NCBI GenBank assembly: GCA_015680685.1
Contig: MNCI01036469.1
Location: 798,294 to 862,293, forward strand
DNA: 64,000 nucleotides
Source: Gnetum montanum
Taxonomy: Eukaryota > Streptophyta > Gnetopsida > Gnetales > Gnetaceae
Reading direction: 5' to 3'
The translations under genes and the position numbers were made by a program. Below, piece after piece: positions 1 to 10,859 of the stretch. Position 1 is the first letter of the stretch; each line of letters opens with the position of its first letter. The notes under the pieces were generated by a model. It did not search any database. It saw only the letters and a program-made list of their open reading frames with translations, and was not told the origin of the DNA.

Positions 1-666
1 GGGCGCGGTGGTCACCGGGATCACCGCCGGAATGTTGATTATGTGTTGTGATAGGACCACCTTCGCGTTATGCGGTAGTTGTGTTGGCAATCCAGACGGC
101 TGCGCGTTGGCCTGCGGAAGGACAGGGATTTGCGTCTGCGTGGTCACGGCCGAGTCCAGAGAGGCTACCTCTCCGTTGAAAGGGAACACCGGATTTACGT
201 ATGTGTGGGGTGTCAGAGTATGGAACGAATGTTCCGAAAGAGCCGCAAATTCGTCCTCTGCCTCCTCCTCATGCTGAGGCTCCACCACGGGTTGTGAAGT
301 CTGGCCTTTGGCCATGATCAGCTGTGCGAGCAATTCATGGTATTGGTCAGTCAAGGGGATTATATCGTAGGCCGTTGGCTTAAAATCATAGCCCCCTCGA
401 TGAAGCACCTCGAAGTTTCGCTTTGCCTCCAGCTCGGCTCGGCTAAGAGCCAGCCCCGCCTGGATCTTGATGCATATGAAATTGTATTCTTCAGGGGTTA
501 TAACCGTAAAGATGGGCTATTTCCCCTGAAGCCTCAAGGATCGGCGCAATGGTCCCTGAGGTCCCGTTGCACCGGGAGTTGGTCCTGTGACCACCGCAGG
601 ATTCACAGGCGCGACACCCAGATCGGGGGTAACCATGGCAGTTGTGTTTGAGCAAAAAGAATCCAT
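1..666 (-). pseudogene. gag: Gag N-terminal region of element F, with an in-frame stop
   Basis: This is the start of the structural Gag polyprotein of a Tat-type retrotransposon, which would form the particle that packages element RNA. The start is placed at the ATG at 666-664 because it aligns with the gag start of B (34802). From there the frame runs MDSF..., then a GPQGPLRRSLRLQGK block, a TAG stop, and then a block resembling PIFTVITPEEYNFI. The same two blocks occur in B, C and D, so the TAG is decay rather than a real end. The frame then stays open to the window edge through a proline/threonine-rich stretch. A 60-residue frame starting at 673 is a different frame and not the gene. Confidence 0.75.
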
Positions 667-887
667 TGATCAATGAAATCGAGAGTGACTGATAATCAAA
701 TCTAAAAGCGAATGGCTGGCAACAAAACGCACAAAAGGCTTTCTACCCTGTAGGATTTCAAAGAAATCGTCCTTGCGACCATATATACCACACGATTAAC
801 CGTAGACTTCCCTAGGGGTATTACGTCTATGGTTTAGGGTATGGATCTCTAACAGGGTTACCCGAAATGTTCGGATCGGAGCCTGAA

Positions 888-906
888 GGCCCTCCTTCTA
901 GCGCCA
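888..906 (-). other. Primer-binding site of F
   Basis: The minus strand reads TGGCGCTAGAAGGAGGGCC, starting with the TGG that pairs with the CCA end of a tRNA. It lies 6 bases inside the LTR edge. The 19-mer is the same in element B and nearly the same in A and C. I cannot name the primer tRNA from memory with confidence. Confidence 0.75.
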
Positions 907-1613
907 GAAAACTATAACGACAGAAAATGTCGGCAGCTGGAAATATCGATCGAGATTCCGGCGTACACAGTTTTAGCCACGGATCCGCGCGAGGGCTATG
1001 TTGGAAAAACGAATCCGCGGTGCCTTGAATGGTCTTGTCGATCAGACAGGGACTTACGGGTCAGTAAAACGATGAAAATTACGTGGAGAGAAAGTGATCT
1101 GTTTCGAAGAGTGGTAAAACGAGGGGCAAATGATGTAGTTGGATTGCAACGGCGATAATGCTAAACACGATAAAAGGCGGTTGACATAAGAGAAGCTCGA
1201 AGCTTCAAGATCTGCGCTTTGACTTACAAATGTATATTTCGTATGAGAAATTACACTGGGGAATCCCCGATTACTGGATGTGAAACAAGCACAGAACAAC
1301 AAGAAAAACGGTCTAAACAGAAGTCCAATCTACCTCGTGGGCTAAAGCTGAGATAAAAGGCAGGCCAAGCTTTGACGTCTACCGATCAACTGTTTCTGAT
1401 TGATAGAATCCTTTCAGCAGAAAGATTGCTCCTATCACCGGTGCTCAAATCGAAATGTACTCTGCTTCGGCTGTAAGGTGATGATGTCCACGATTGCCAA
1501 AGCGCTGTTCTCTGTGTCTTTGGGCCCAAGTGCTAAGTGCTCCGGTGCTCAGAAATATGCTTTTTTTTTTGCTTCTCTGATTTTGCCAACCCCTGTATCT
1601 TTGTCAACTGGGA

Positions 1614-1621
1614 TATTTATA
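1614..1621 (-). promoter_or_regulatory. TATA box of the F LTR
   Basis: TATAAATA on the minus strand. The same box occurs at the matching place in both LTRs of B (19655-19662 and 35842-35849), so it is probably the core promoter driving element RNA leftward. Confidence 0.6.
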
Positions 1622-1718
1622 GGCCGCGACGCTTCGTGGAAAAGGCGCAACCCTAATGATGTGGGTCCCAGATATTGCGGGCCCTGCTGGCATGATCATT
1701 TTAAGTCAGACTACGACT

Positions 1719-1750
1719 ACGCACAACACGCTCATTTGCGTGTTGTGCGT
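1719..1750. repeat. Perfect hairpin in the F LTR
   Basis: Two 13-base arms (ACGCACAACACGC at 1719-1731 and its reverse complement at 1738-1750) are separated by a 6-base loop. The 5' LTR of B has the same structure with different arm bases at 35949-35982, so pairing rather than sequence seems to be kept. Confidence 0.8.
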
Positions 1751-1879
1751 GTAAGAGACAGGTACATGTTGCGCGTGTTTCGGCTGTGTTCAAGCTGTAT
1801 TATGCTCATCCGCGTTGCGTTGCGTGTATGAGCGTAATCTGGAGTGAAAGCAATAAGCTCAAAACTGTTTAACACTCAC

Positions 1880-2175
1880 TACGCAACTATGCGTAACAAA
1901 GCGTAAATGTAACATATGCTCATTACGCAGCTGTGCGTGGCGAAGCGTAAACAATGTATAAGTTACGCTCACTACGCAGCTGCGCATAATGAAGCGTAAA
2001 TAATGTGTAACTTGAATTATGACCTACGCATTGGTACGCACCGCCGCGTAACGAGTGTAAAGACGAGCTATTCATGCGTTGCAAGCAAAAGTGCCAACCT
2101 GTCGCACTTCCTTGAACTCTGCTTTCAACTGTCTTGGAACTTATTACGCTCATTACGCTGTTGTGCGTAATAGAG
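1880..2175. repeat. Cluster of TTACGC...GCGTAA hairpin units in the U3 of F
   Basis: About five imperfect units of roughly 55-60 bp each contain a TACGC arm, a short spacer and a GCGTAA arm, followed by AAGCGTAAA. Similar but shorter clusters occur in both LTRs of B (19910-20245 and 36105-36430). This may be a protein-binding array or simply expanded satellite sequence in U3. Confidence 0.65.
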
Positions 2176-2268
2176 CATAAGCTTGTCTTTGAACAAATCT
2201 GATATGCGTTCTCGCTCGAATTACGAATCTTCGCCTGAGGCCGATTCGTAATTTTTTACGGTGTTTCA

Positions 2269-4153
2269 GTAGAGGCATCCAATTCCCTACGAATGGTGGA
2301 GTAGGAGCATCTATCAATAAAAGGTGTTGGACACAAATGCAATTTTCAGTTAAAACAAGTAAGATTGGACGTGATTTGTAGGTAAAAATAGCTAAGATTT
2401 TAATGGACAATGAATGTTATGGTTGAAAGTTGAAAATCGAGACACCATTGCATGAAATATTATAATTTATGTATCCAATGCAGATTTTACATGCTTCTGT
2501 ATGCATGCCTGAATCCACCGTTGACAGTTCATGAAATTTTCTTGGGAATCATGAATCTCTGGTGCATAGCTAAGAAGGAATGTTGGGTTTCTTTTATCCT
2601 AGAATTTATAAAAAGTAAAGCACTTGAGAAATATGCTTTGTTTTTTCCATTATGGATTAATTGATTAACTTTCACTTTTTCCATATCATGGTTTTGTTTG
2701 ATGCATCACTAGGCTTGAATAATGTTTAACTTTACACAATAGAATGCTCCAAAATATTATGAATTTGATTTTAATAAGCCGCGTGGAGACCTAAACTCTA
2801 GTTTTGTCTATGCTGGGCAGCAATGGGACCTTTTTAACGGTTGGTTAAGTATAATGGTATAGGAAATGAAATGAAATGAAGCTTTAATACATTTTAAGAT
2901 CTATAAGATTTATTGGATAGATTTTATTTTCATGAAAAATAAAGATAAACTTTACAAATTAATCAAGCACCAATGGGACATCAAAAGAAAAATATACAAG
3001 CATTTTGCTATATCATATTTCAAATGAATAATCATAACATAAGAAAGAAATACATGTAACTCATCAACTTAATGAGAAAAGTTTTTTTTTCCTTTCCCGT
3101 CAAAAACAGGCTAGAGCAAAGATATATTAACAAAAGGTGAAAAGGGGATCTTAGGTCTAAGCATTAGAAAATGATATTATATGAAGATGCAAGGCCCATC
3201 AAAAAATACTTGCATAAACCATAAAAACCAAAAATAAAATTACTAGAGGGCATTACAAAATGTTGTTGTTGATGTCAACCTCACCCATGCTAGGCATGGG
3301 GCCATATTTAAATATGTTTGAATACCATGAAAATTAAAAAGACATATTCATCAACAAATATCTAATCTAATATTCTCCCTCTTAACATCCAAATTTAATA
3401 ATATTCTCTATGCTTATAACCTACTTCTTTGTGATTATCCATATTAACATGACCTTTAAGTGAATTCTTTGTTCTTATTTGACTAAACTATCAAAGCTAA
3501 TAAGAATTAACATTTAAATCTTGGATATACTTCTATATGATTATAAGTAATTATATTAAACTATTTAAAACTACTTTTTTTGATTCTACCTTAACTATTT
3601 TTAATAACTAATTATGCAATTTTCTTAGATACACCCAACATCCAACTCTATGTTCACATGTTTTCCACCATTTTTCCTTATATGAAAAGTTTCATAGAAC
3701 TTTTCCCTTTTAACCTTTTGAGGTATTCTAGCATTCTATAACATTTAACCTTAGGCATGTTTTGTTAGACAATTCTCTTGTCCCAGTTTTCCTTTTTGCT
3801 AAAAAATGATTTGGTTTTGCATGGAAATATACTAGAGGATCCGGTTCTAATGAAATTTTTAACTGTTTCAGCGATTCAGAAGTGAATCCCTCAACTCAAA
3901 ATCCTCTTGATTTGCCTATAATCTACTAAACTTGGAACTATTTATTCTTATTTACTTTATGCTTTGCATGTTTTGTGTTGTGTTTGATAAGGTGGTGGAC
4001 ATGATGAAGTAGTTGTGGGAGCAGAGTAACCATGGAGCTAAGGCCATGAACATATCTGCCACATGCAAAGAGTTATAGTCCAGGATTATTCTTAGAACTT
4101 CTATAGGTTTAAACAATGAGTAGTAATGGCTATGGGAGACATGGGTTGTGGAC
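2269..4153. other. AT-rich spacer with no recognised gene
   Basis: The stretch between the F 5' LTR and the D 3' LTR is AT-rich with short runs of A and T. Short open frames here have no recognisable domain. I see no convincing gene, LTR edge or tRNA. Confidence 0.6.
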
Positions 4154-5748
4154 TAGAATTATCAAAAACATCGACGACTAGAACACCTAGGGGTTCGCAA
4201 GTGCACAACCTAACCCCATGTCTATGCAAGGGCCTCGGTGGAGGTAGAGATTGGGTGCTCTAGACGGTCTTATCAATCGAACAAGGAATTTGCTAGCTAC
4301 AACTAGGGTATTCAATGTAATTGAGGATGGCTTGGTTAGCTGAAATGCAAATGCAAATAATGTGAAATGGTGCTAAGTGTCAAAGCGGTGTTTCACGGTG
4401 CTAAGTGTAGAGTGTAGCCACGGAATGGGGTCAAGTGTAGCTAAGGTTTTCGATAAAAAAAAATGGTGTCAACCTATAGAGACTACCACCTAAGCATAGT
4501 TCAATGTGATAACACATGAAAAAAATGCAAGGAAATGCAAGAAAAATGCAAGGAAATGCTAGAAATAAGAGAGAGAAATGGAACACCACCACAAATAGGA
4601 GTGTAGTTAACTCCAAAAGGGTCTCAAAAGGTACATAGTGTACAACAAGCATAGTGGGAGCATAGTCATAGTCTCGATGGTGCTAGGCCATGAAGTATAG
4701 TGCTCACCGTGATGAACCGTGCTTGTTGGGTTGGTCATTGTGGTATGCCATGTGGCATTCTATAGGGCTACAATGGGGCTATGATGTACTATGTCATACA
4801 GGGCTATATTGGGGTCATGGTGTACCATGTGGTGTAGTTATGCAATGGGATCATGGTGTATCATGCAGTGTAGTTATGCCTCTCTACCAATGTGGTGTGC
4901 TTTGGGTCTTGTTCGCCCATGGAGCTAAGTGCCAAGATGAAAAAATGCCAAATGCTAAATGAAAGTGCAACTACAAATCTCCAAAATGTTGGGGGTCTAG
5001 GGGTATTTATAGGGCTAGGATTAGCCCAAAATGTAGATCAAGTGCCACGTGGTGGTGCAGTAGGTGGGGCTATGCTCTGGGGTAGTTGGGAAGAGCGTAG
5101 CATTGACGCCTAGAGATGAAGTTGATGTCCCCATGTAGGCTATGCTAGCTATGCTCTAAATCATAGTGGGAAGCATATCACTAGGAGTTAGAAAATTTGC
5201 TAATTTGTTTCTTCCATGTCAAGCTAACTTGAGAGCTTTTGGCTTGAAACTTAGGCAAATTGGCCACTGAGGTGCTGGCTATGCTCTACAGCATAGCAGG
5301 GGCAATGGGAGCATAGCACAACACTTGGAAAATTTTTTCAGAATTTTCCATTTATGTGTTGACTATGTTGGCTACACTCTAAAGCATAGCAGCTACAGTG
5401 GAGAGCATAGCTACAATGTAGAGCATACCAACTACAGTGTTGAGCATAGCACAATGCTTAGAAAAATTCTGTAGATTTGAACTAGTAGTGCAGATTATGT
5501 TGACTACACTCTAGAGTGTATTTCTAGTAGTGGGAGCATAGTCCAACACTTAGAAAAATTTGTAGCTATGACCTCATTTAGATACTTAGCCAAAATTGTA
5601 GAAGATTGGTCGTTGAAGTTGACTACGCTCTATTGTAGTGGAGAGGGTAATCCCAGCACTTAGACAAATTTGCAGAAAGTGTTATCATTCTAACACTTAG
5701 CTAAATTTGTAGTCAGGAAGTGATAGCCCAAATTTTTATGGTGTTTCA
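4154..5748 (-). repeat. 3' LTR of element D (about 1595 bp)
   Basis: It is bounded by TGAAACACCAT at the outer edge on the minus strand and by a decayed inner edge matching 56754. The inside shares long stretches with 56754-58231, including TATAAATACC and runs of GAGCATAGC-type words. A TATA box lies at 5004-5011 (minus). Confidence 0.8.
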
Positions 5749-5762
5749 TTGGCCTCTCTTTG
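5749..5762 (-). other. Polypurine tract of D
   Basis: The minus strand reads CAAAGAGAGGCCAA immediately before the LTR start TGAAACACC. Element C has the same tract next to its 3' LTR and B has a close variant, so it is probably the plus-strand primer. Confidence 0.75.
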
Positions 5763-6904
5763 TTGATGTATGGAGAAGTAGCATGAGAGATGTCGACAAA
5801 GAATAACAAAACACCACAATAGGCATGGCACCAACATTGCTTATCAATACCAAATCAGGTGTCATTCCACCATGTTCAAGAGTGCTATGGATAGTGGTAT
5901 GTTGATGGAAAGGGGTATAGGTAATGTATTAGGGATGATAGAGGGAGATGAAATACAAACAAGGTGTCATGATGCAAGGTGTGGAGTCAGCATGGTTAAC
6001 AATGACCAAGGCATCAGGGTGGCTTGCCCCTAAAATGTTGACCTCTTGTCATAGTGCTTATGAGAGAGTCAAGGTATGGACTCAAAGCGAGGCTAATTGC
6101 AAAATTGCAGCATTGTCAGTTTTCTTGGGAATGTGCTTTTTCTTACCTTTTCTTTTGCTTCTTTTCTTTTCTATAGGACAAACCTTTCTTAGGTTCTAGA
6201 TATTGCAAAATGTCAACTGTAAGGTGTTGGCCATTGAGTGGACTATGTGCCACAAGATAGGCTTTGCTTTTATGCAACCATGTTGCACCTGTAGGACAGG
6301 TGTTTCCTTCCTGGGATGAGTTGCATTACATCCACTTAGGCTTTGACCTACCAATAGAGGCTTCCCATGGGACAAGTTGTGTTACATCTACCTTGGGTTC
6401 TATGGTTGACAAGAAGAGAATTTCATATGCATCATAGTGCATATGCATCAAAGGGATGTACAATCATGAGTATGCAAGGGATGAGAGGCTATTGGCATGA
6501 AGGAGTAGATGTGTGTAGGTTGTAGCAATATGAGGGGGATGTGCACTTTTGAGTGGCTTAACTAGTCCAATCATACATGTCAGAGTGATGTGCAACTTGT
6601 TGCTATGATGAGATGCATCTCTACATGACCGCCTTTGAGGCTTTGTCCTACAAACACAACTCTGAGGAAACAAAAAAACCATACAACATGACATGCAAAT
6701 GCAAATGCTAGATGTGAAGATGCTACAAGTGCTAGATGTAAAGATGCTACAAATGCATCAAATGTTGCACTAGTTGCAAGTGTTTAGGAAGCTAATGAAA
6801 GTGCCAAGGTGATGATGCTATGAGTCCTTCAAAGGCCACACCGATGGTAGGTGCTCCAAAAAATTAGCAAAATGGTGGGAGGCAATGATGTTGTTAGTGT
6901 GCAA
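5763..6904 (-). other. 3' untranslated interior of D
   Basis: The sequence after the polypurine tract resembles the matching place in B, with shared words near GTCGACAAAGAATA. I see no coding potential here. Confidence 0.5.
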
Positions 6905-7150
6905 ACCTAGTTTAAGGTCCTGGTAGACTATGGAGTGCTCATTTATAGTCCTAGAAGACTATTGTGTGCTAGTTTAACATCGTAGCAAATGAGCTATTAT
7001 GCTAATTTAACATCATGACCCAAGGACGATCTGTGCTAGTTTATAATCATAGCAAACTTCTACGCTAGTTTATAGTCATAGCAGACAAATGCACCATTTT
7101 ATAGTCATAGTGTACTGTCTATGCTAATTTTGCATCATGGTAGATGAGTG
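6905..7150 (-). repeat. Tandem array in the 3' interior of D
   Basis: Imperfect units of about 30-45 bp are built on CTAGTTTATAGTCATAGCAGAC (read on plus, variable). The order of variant units, including one reading ATCATGACCCAAGGACGATC, matches the array of B at 21585-22065, so the array is inherited and not newly formed. Confidence 0.75.
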
Positions 7151-7197
7151 CTTACCTTGGTTGTGTGAGGTGCGATGATGCATGTGTAGTCATGCTA

Positions 7198-7201
7198 TGT
7201 G
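7198..7201. other. Left target-site duplication of A (TGTG)
   Basis: TGTG just outside the A LTR start at 7202 matches TGTG at 13825-13828 outside the other LTR. The A that could make it a 5-base duplication overlaps the LTR terminus. Confidence 0.65.
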
Positions 7202-8501
7202 TGTTGGCGACCGTTTAGGATGTGACCGCCAACGAGTGCCCTTGAACAGGATTTAGGTGCTTGCTGGTCTCTAGAAACACCAAGGCCCAGATACCTCCAA
7301 ATAGACTCAGTAGTTAATGTGAGTATGTGTGTGTGCTGTTATGAAAAATGAAATGATTGGGTTGTGTGTAAAACTATAAATGACTTTTCTTAAAGAGATT
7401 TAGCCAACTTTGCAAAGTACTGTGAGTCATTGAGAATTCCTATATTGTTCAATTGCCTAGTCTATGTGGTCCTTATAATACCTACTTGTAACAAATAAAG
7501 TTTTGCAAAAACATTTGAGCACAACTCTGCGAATCTAATTCTAATTTCCCCAGAGAAAGAGATAGTTCCACCCGAAAACTAGAAATAGAGCAAGATTCAA
7601 TGGAAATAGAAAGAAGAGAAAAAGAAAGCAGATTTGTGTAAAGATCTCAAATGTTCAAACAAGGTAAAATGATACAAGTAAACACTTCACAATAAAGATA
7701 TCCCAAATTCAATAACTACGACTTGTTCAAACTTCCAAGGCTCAAATAAGCAATTTCTTTAAGACAATCTTACTATGCTACCCAAAAAATTACTGTGTAA
7801 ACTATCACGTACCAAACTCTATTTTGGCTAGATAATGGATGTTAACAATTTGCATTGAACAGAACCTTGAAAAGACTTGACAATTTTTGATTGAAATACC
7901 ACAGAGATTCACTTTAAAGATAAAAGAAGCTATTCTGGTCCTATCAAAATACCAAAGATTTTCTGAACCCTCTTGACTATTGAATCGTTCAACGGCTTGA
8001 CTACATACAGAGGCTCTCTTACAACAATCTCAATAATGGTTCTTATACATTGCATAATAATAAAATTCACTACTAAAATGCTCTTAAGGCTTTCAAACAC
8101 AAGCTCTTCTATGAAAAAATTTTAATAGAAATTTTCTATCATGCAACAAGAACAATAAGAGCAATCTAAAAATCCCAAAATTACTTGCCAAGCATGATAC
8201 TATCTAAACCACTAGCTAAACAATTTAAACAAAATAAAAAATAAACACAACTCACAGGACTATGACAAAGAGGTTGAAATGTTGTCTTTAACAAGTCATC
8301 TTATTTCACAATGTCTTCTTTTCAATCTTCTCCAAGACCCCGAGTGTGATCCAGTAGTGTTCTTTTTCTTCCTACCCTTGAAGCCCTTTTATAGGGTCTC
8401 ATAGGTAGTTAGGTAAGTTACAAAATATCTTTGCTAACTTCTCTCCCAAGTAAGGTAGTTATAACTTGCCCAACATGTTAGGAGATATTACTTGCCCAAC
8501 A
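7202..8501 (-). repeat. 3' LTR of element A, truncated at its inner (U3) end
   Basis: It matches 12457-13766 nearly base for base apart from scattered substitutions and a small deletion, then stops. The last 58 bases of the full LTR (13767-13824) are missing, and the germin-region copy begins at that point with the shared bases ACA at the junction. A TATAAAAG box lies at 8386-8393 (minus). Confidence 0.85.
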
Positions 8502-8519
8502 GGAGGTTGTAATTGTGTG

Positions 8520-9137
8520 ACTGGTATAAATCAAAAAGCTGAAGGCATTGTACATGGTTAGGTGATTTAGATCCCATGCCAGAAGCAATGATTGCCATGG
8601 CTAAAAAATTTTCTATGAATTTAGCATTGATATGGATGATGCCGGGTAATGCCCAAGGTTCAGCAGGAAGTGCGTCAGTTTGTGAGGGAACATGAAAATA
8701 TCGCCCACATTCAGAGTCTTCTAGAACAACTGGTTGCTTGTGTGCACAAATCCTACCAAAACTAGTCTACCTTGGATCAGAAACACGAACTTGGTGGCCT
8801 GTGGATGACTATGAGCCAGAAGGATGCCCCCTAGGGTGAAATTGATGTGAGCTAGACTAAGACCCTATGTGTTGCTACCAGGCAGATTCATGACCGTTGT
8901 CAATGTCATCATGAACCCAAAAGTTGCGTTGGGCGTTCTTGACTTTGCCAGTGTAGATGTTTTGAAATCCTCGATGGTGGCGGTATTGGAATTGAGGCAC
9001 GGAACACCGTTTATGAATATGCCCTTGACGTTTGCGTTGTCTGAAATGTAGAAATCTTGCAAAGGATCCTCGTCCATCGCCTTGGCAGCCAGCAACAATG
9101 CTACCACTGCTAAAAACAGAGCTATTATGGTCTTCAT
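8520..9137 (-). pseudogene. Germin-like protein pseudogene, left copy
   Basis: Germin-like proteins are secreted, manganese-binding cupins of the plant cell wall, some with oxalate oxidase or superoxide dismutase activity. The ATG at 9137-9135 begins a hydrophobic signal peptide (about residues 1-20), then DEDPLQDF and GVPCLN, typical of the mature N-terminus. After a TAG following PGSNT the frame continues through GLSLAHINF and cupin box 1 HSHPQATK, where the usual metal-binding Glu is Lys. Box 2 follows as [15 protein letters not shown]. Further TAGs follow. The right copy has stops at the same places, so the gene was already dead when duplicated. No intron interrupts it. Confidence 0.8.
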
Positions 9138-9517
9138 TGTTGTATTTTTTTTATCTTTTGATGGTGGCTTGCTCAGGTGAGCAGTGGTGTTGCAAAGCTG
9201 GTTGTTTTTATAGTAGGGATGACGGCGATGAAATTTTATTATGGATATGATTATGTTGGTCGTGATACTCTAAAGAAAACATTTGACCTATTCAATGACA
9301 GCTTTTTCTTTTCTCCAGTGTTTGCATCCTTAACCCCATTCCTCTCACTAACTGAACTAATGCGAAACATTTTTTTTGTTGCCCTACTATCCTTGACCTT
9401 GGCCTCCTTGTGAAGATTAACTGCCTAATCGAAAGCATTTTTGTTGTTACTATCCATCGCCAAGTTGTAGGGTGTAGGTGCTGAAATAGTTTTAGTAACC
9501 CAGAATTTGTGCTTGTG

Positions 9518-9739
9518 CTAGCCCTCGGCTGCCATCAGTTCTTTAATCACAACCACAAAGGTTGTACCCTTGTCTTCTTGACTATAACTATCCATAGCAA
9601 TTACCAATATTTGGTGTTTCCTCCTTATGGTAGGAAATATAAGTGAATTAGTATTCAAATCAGCCTTTTTAGTAAGATTTGATTTTCTCTTTGGAACTAT
9701 TTCCCTGCTCAGATGCAACCTGTTCCATGAAATGGCCAA
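9518..9739 (-). pseudogene. Unrecognised open frame upstream of the left germin copy
   Basis: A 73-codon frame starts MAISWNRLHLS and includes SYSQEDKGTTFVVVIKEL. It is repeated with few changes at 15375-15596. After its stop the same frame continues for about 60 more residues with stops. I do not recognise it. It may be a fragment of another host gene carried with the germin segment, or chance coding potential. Confidence 0.3.
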
Positions 9740-9749
9740 AATGTGCCAA

Positions 9750-9964
9750 CATTCCTGCCCCCTTTAAAAGGCTCAAATAAATTTATGCAAGCTCCATTTT
9801 AAAATTGAACTGTACTTGAAGCTTTTATTGAACTTTTTTTCAACTAAAAAGATAAATCTTTTTTTAGAGGAAAATTCCCATCAAACATAAGGTTTGATGG
9901 TATAAAAACCTCAGTCCTAAAAAAAACAAACAAATTGTACACTATCAAGTCCTTTATTCATGGA
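9750..9964 (-). other. Interior of A between the captured segment and the last gag-pol frame
   Basis: AT-rich sequence with runs of T and A. No coding signal is visible. Confidence 0.5.
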
Positions 9965-10339
9965 CTATTCTTGAGATGGGAAGAGAATGTTGAGGATTAC
10001 TCTGGTAGGAATCCTCATATCTCTAACCATCTCATAAGAAATCTCTAAAGTGATGAATGATGTTCTATTATTTTCTGGCTTGCTAAAGCTTTCAACTTGA
10101 ACTTCTTGAGCTTTTTCTTTAGCAATCCTCCCATCTTCTTTCTCAGATGAATTCTTATTTTTTTCCCAATTGGGTCTTTCTTCTTCTTCTTGGGACACAA
10201 AGGCTTCTTCCCATGAATCTTCATTGATTACTTCTTTTTCAGAACTATAATTTTCTTGGAGTGTACAAATTTTTTTTTCAACACCTCCTTTTTCAACCAT
10301 TTTACCTTTTCCATTTGAAGTAATGTTATCAATCATCAA
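9965..10339 (-). pseudogene. Acidic region downstream of protease in A
   Basis: A 124-codon frame is rich in Glu, Lys, Asn and Ser (for example SQEEEERPNWEKNKN). It follows protease in another frame and ends at 9965 just before the rearranged part. In gypsy polyproteins such a linker separates protease from RT, and here the RT is missing. I infer it is the last surviving piece of A pol. Confidence 0.5.
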
Positions 10340-10346
10340 AGGTTCA

Positions 10347-10859
10347 CTATAGATGTATATTTGATTCAGTTCTCCTTTCTAAGGTAGCCACATGTGAGAA
10401 TAATTTGTTGATATGTAACCTGAGAAAATTCTTGCTCCAACTTCTACTCAATAAGAGACTATGCGAATCTGGTATATCTGCCACTTGAATAGTTACTCTA
10501 CTTCTGACGTAGGGTTCAGAAGTAATTTTCAATAGAACATTTGTTAATTGACCCACAATTGTCACTCTACTTTTATCCACTTGAACAATCTTTTTATTTG
10601 ATTTTTCAAGAATCAAACCAAGTTTCTTACATATAGACAATGGAATTATAGTAGACGTAGCTCTAGAATCAACCAAAAAATTGTGTAAGTATTTATCCTT
10701 TAATTTCATTGTCAAAAGGAAAGGAGGAGCTTCCTTATCATATGAGGTCTTTAATTTCTCATCATTATTAGACACATAACTTAACTCTGATTCTCTAACT
10801 CTCCTTTTACCTTTAATGAACTCTAACGCCTTTCTTTGTTGATCTCCTATTTGAAGCAA
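10347..10859 (-). pseudogene. pro: Aspartic protease domain of A
   Basis: This would be the retropepsin-type protease that cuts the Gag-Pol polyprotein. The active-site block reads FLVDSRATSTIIPLSICKKL, where the family pattern is D-S/T-G-A; the Gly is replaced by Arg. The C-terminal block SHSLLLSRSWSKNF corresponds to the usual ILGRPWL. The frame is shifted relative to gag, so the polyprotein is broken. The region is about the normal length for this domain. Confidence 0.7.

Larger units (their letters stand above)
1..2268 (-). mobile_element. Element F: 5' end of a Tat-type Ty3/gypsy LTR retrotransposon, cut by the window edge
   Basis: Read on the minus strand this is 5' LTR (2268 to 913), primer-binding site (906 to 888), leader, and the start of gag (666 to 1). 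The LTR and gag match element B closely in motif order, so F is the same family. The rest of gag, pol and the 3' LTR lie beyond the left edge, so no target duplication can be tested. Confidence 0.85.
913..2268 (-). repeat. 5' LTR of element F (about 1356 bp)
   Basis: The outer edge is TGAAACACCGT on the minus strand, as in the LTRs of B. The inner edge has lost the usual CA. A TATAAATA box lies at 1614-1621 (minus). The U3 half is packed with TTACGC/GCGTAA words arranged as small inverted repeats, including a perfect 13-bp hairpin at 1719-1750. Confidence 0.85.
8502..9749 (-). repeat. Left copy of a 1.25-kb duplicated segment with a germin-like pseudogene
   Basis: It matches 14350-15605 with scattered substitutions over its whole length. 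Its left edge abuts the truncated A LTR and its right edge (after ATGTGCCAA) passes into the interior of A. The right copy lies only about 525 bp beyond the other LTR of A. Confidence 0.85.
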
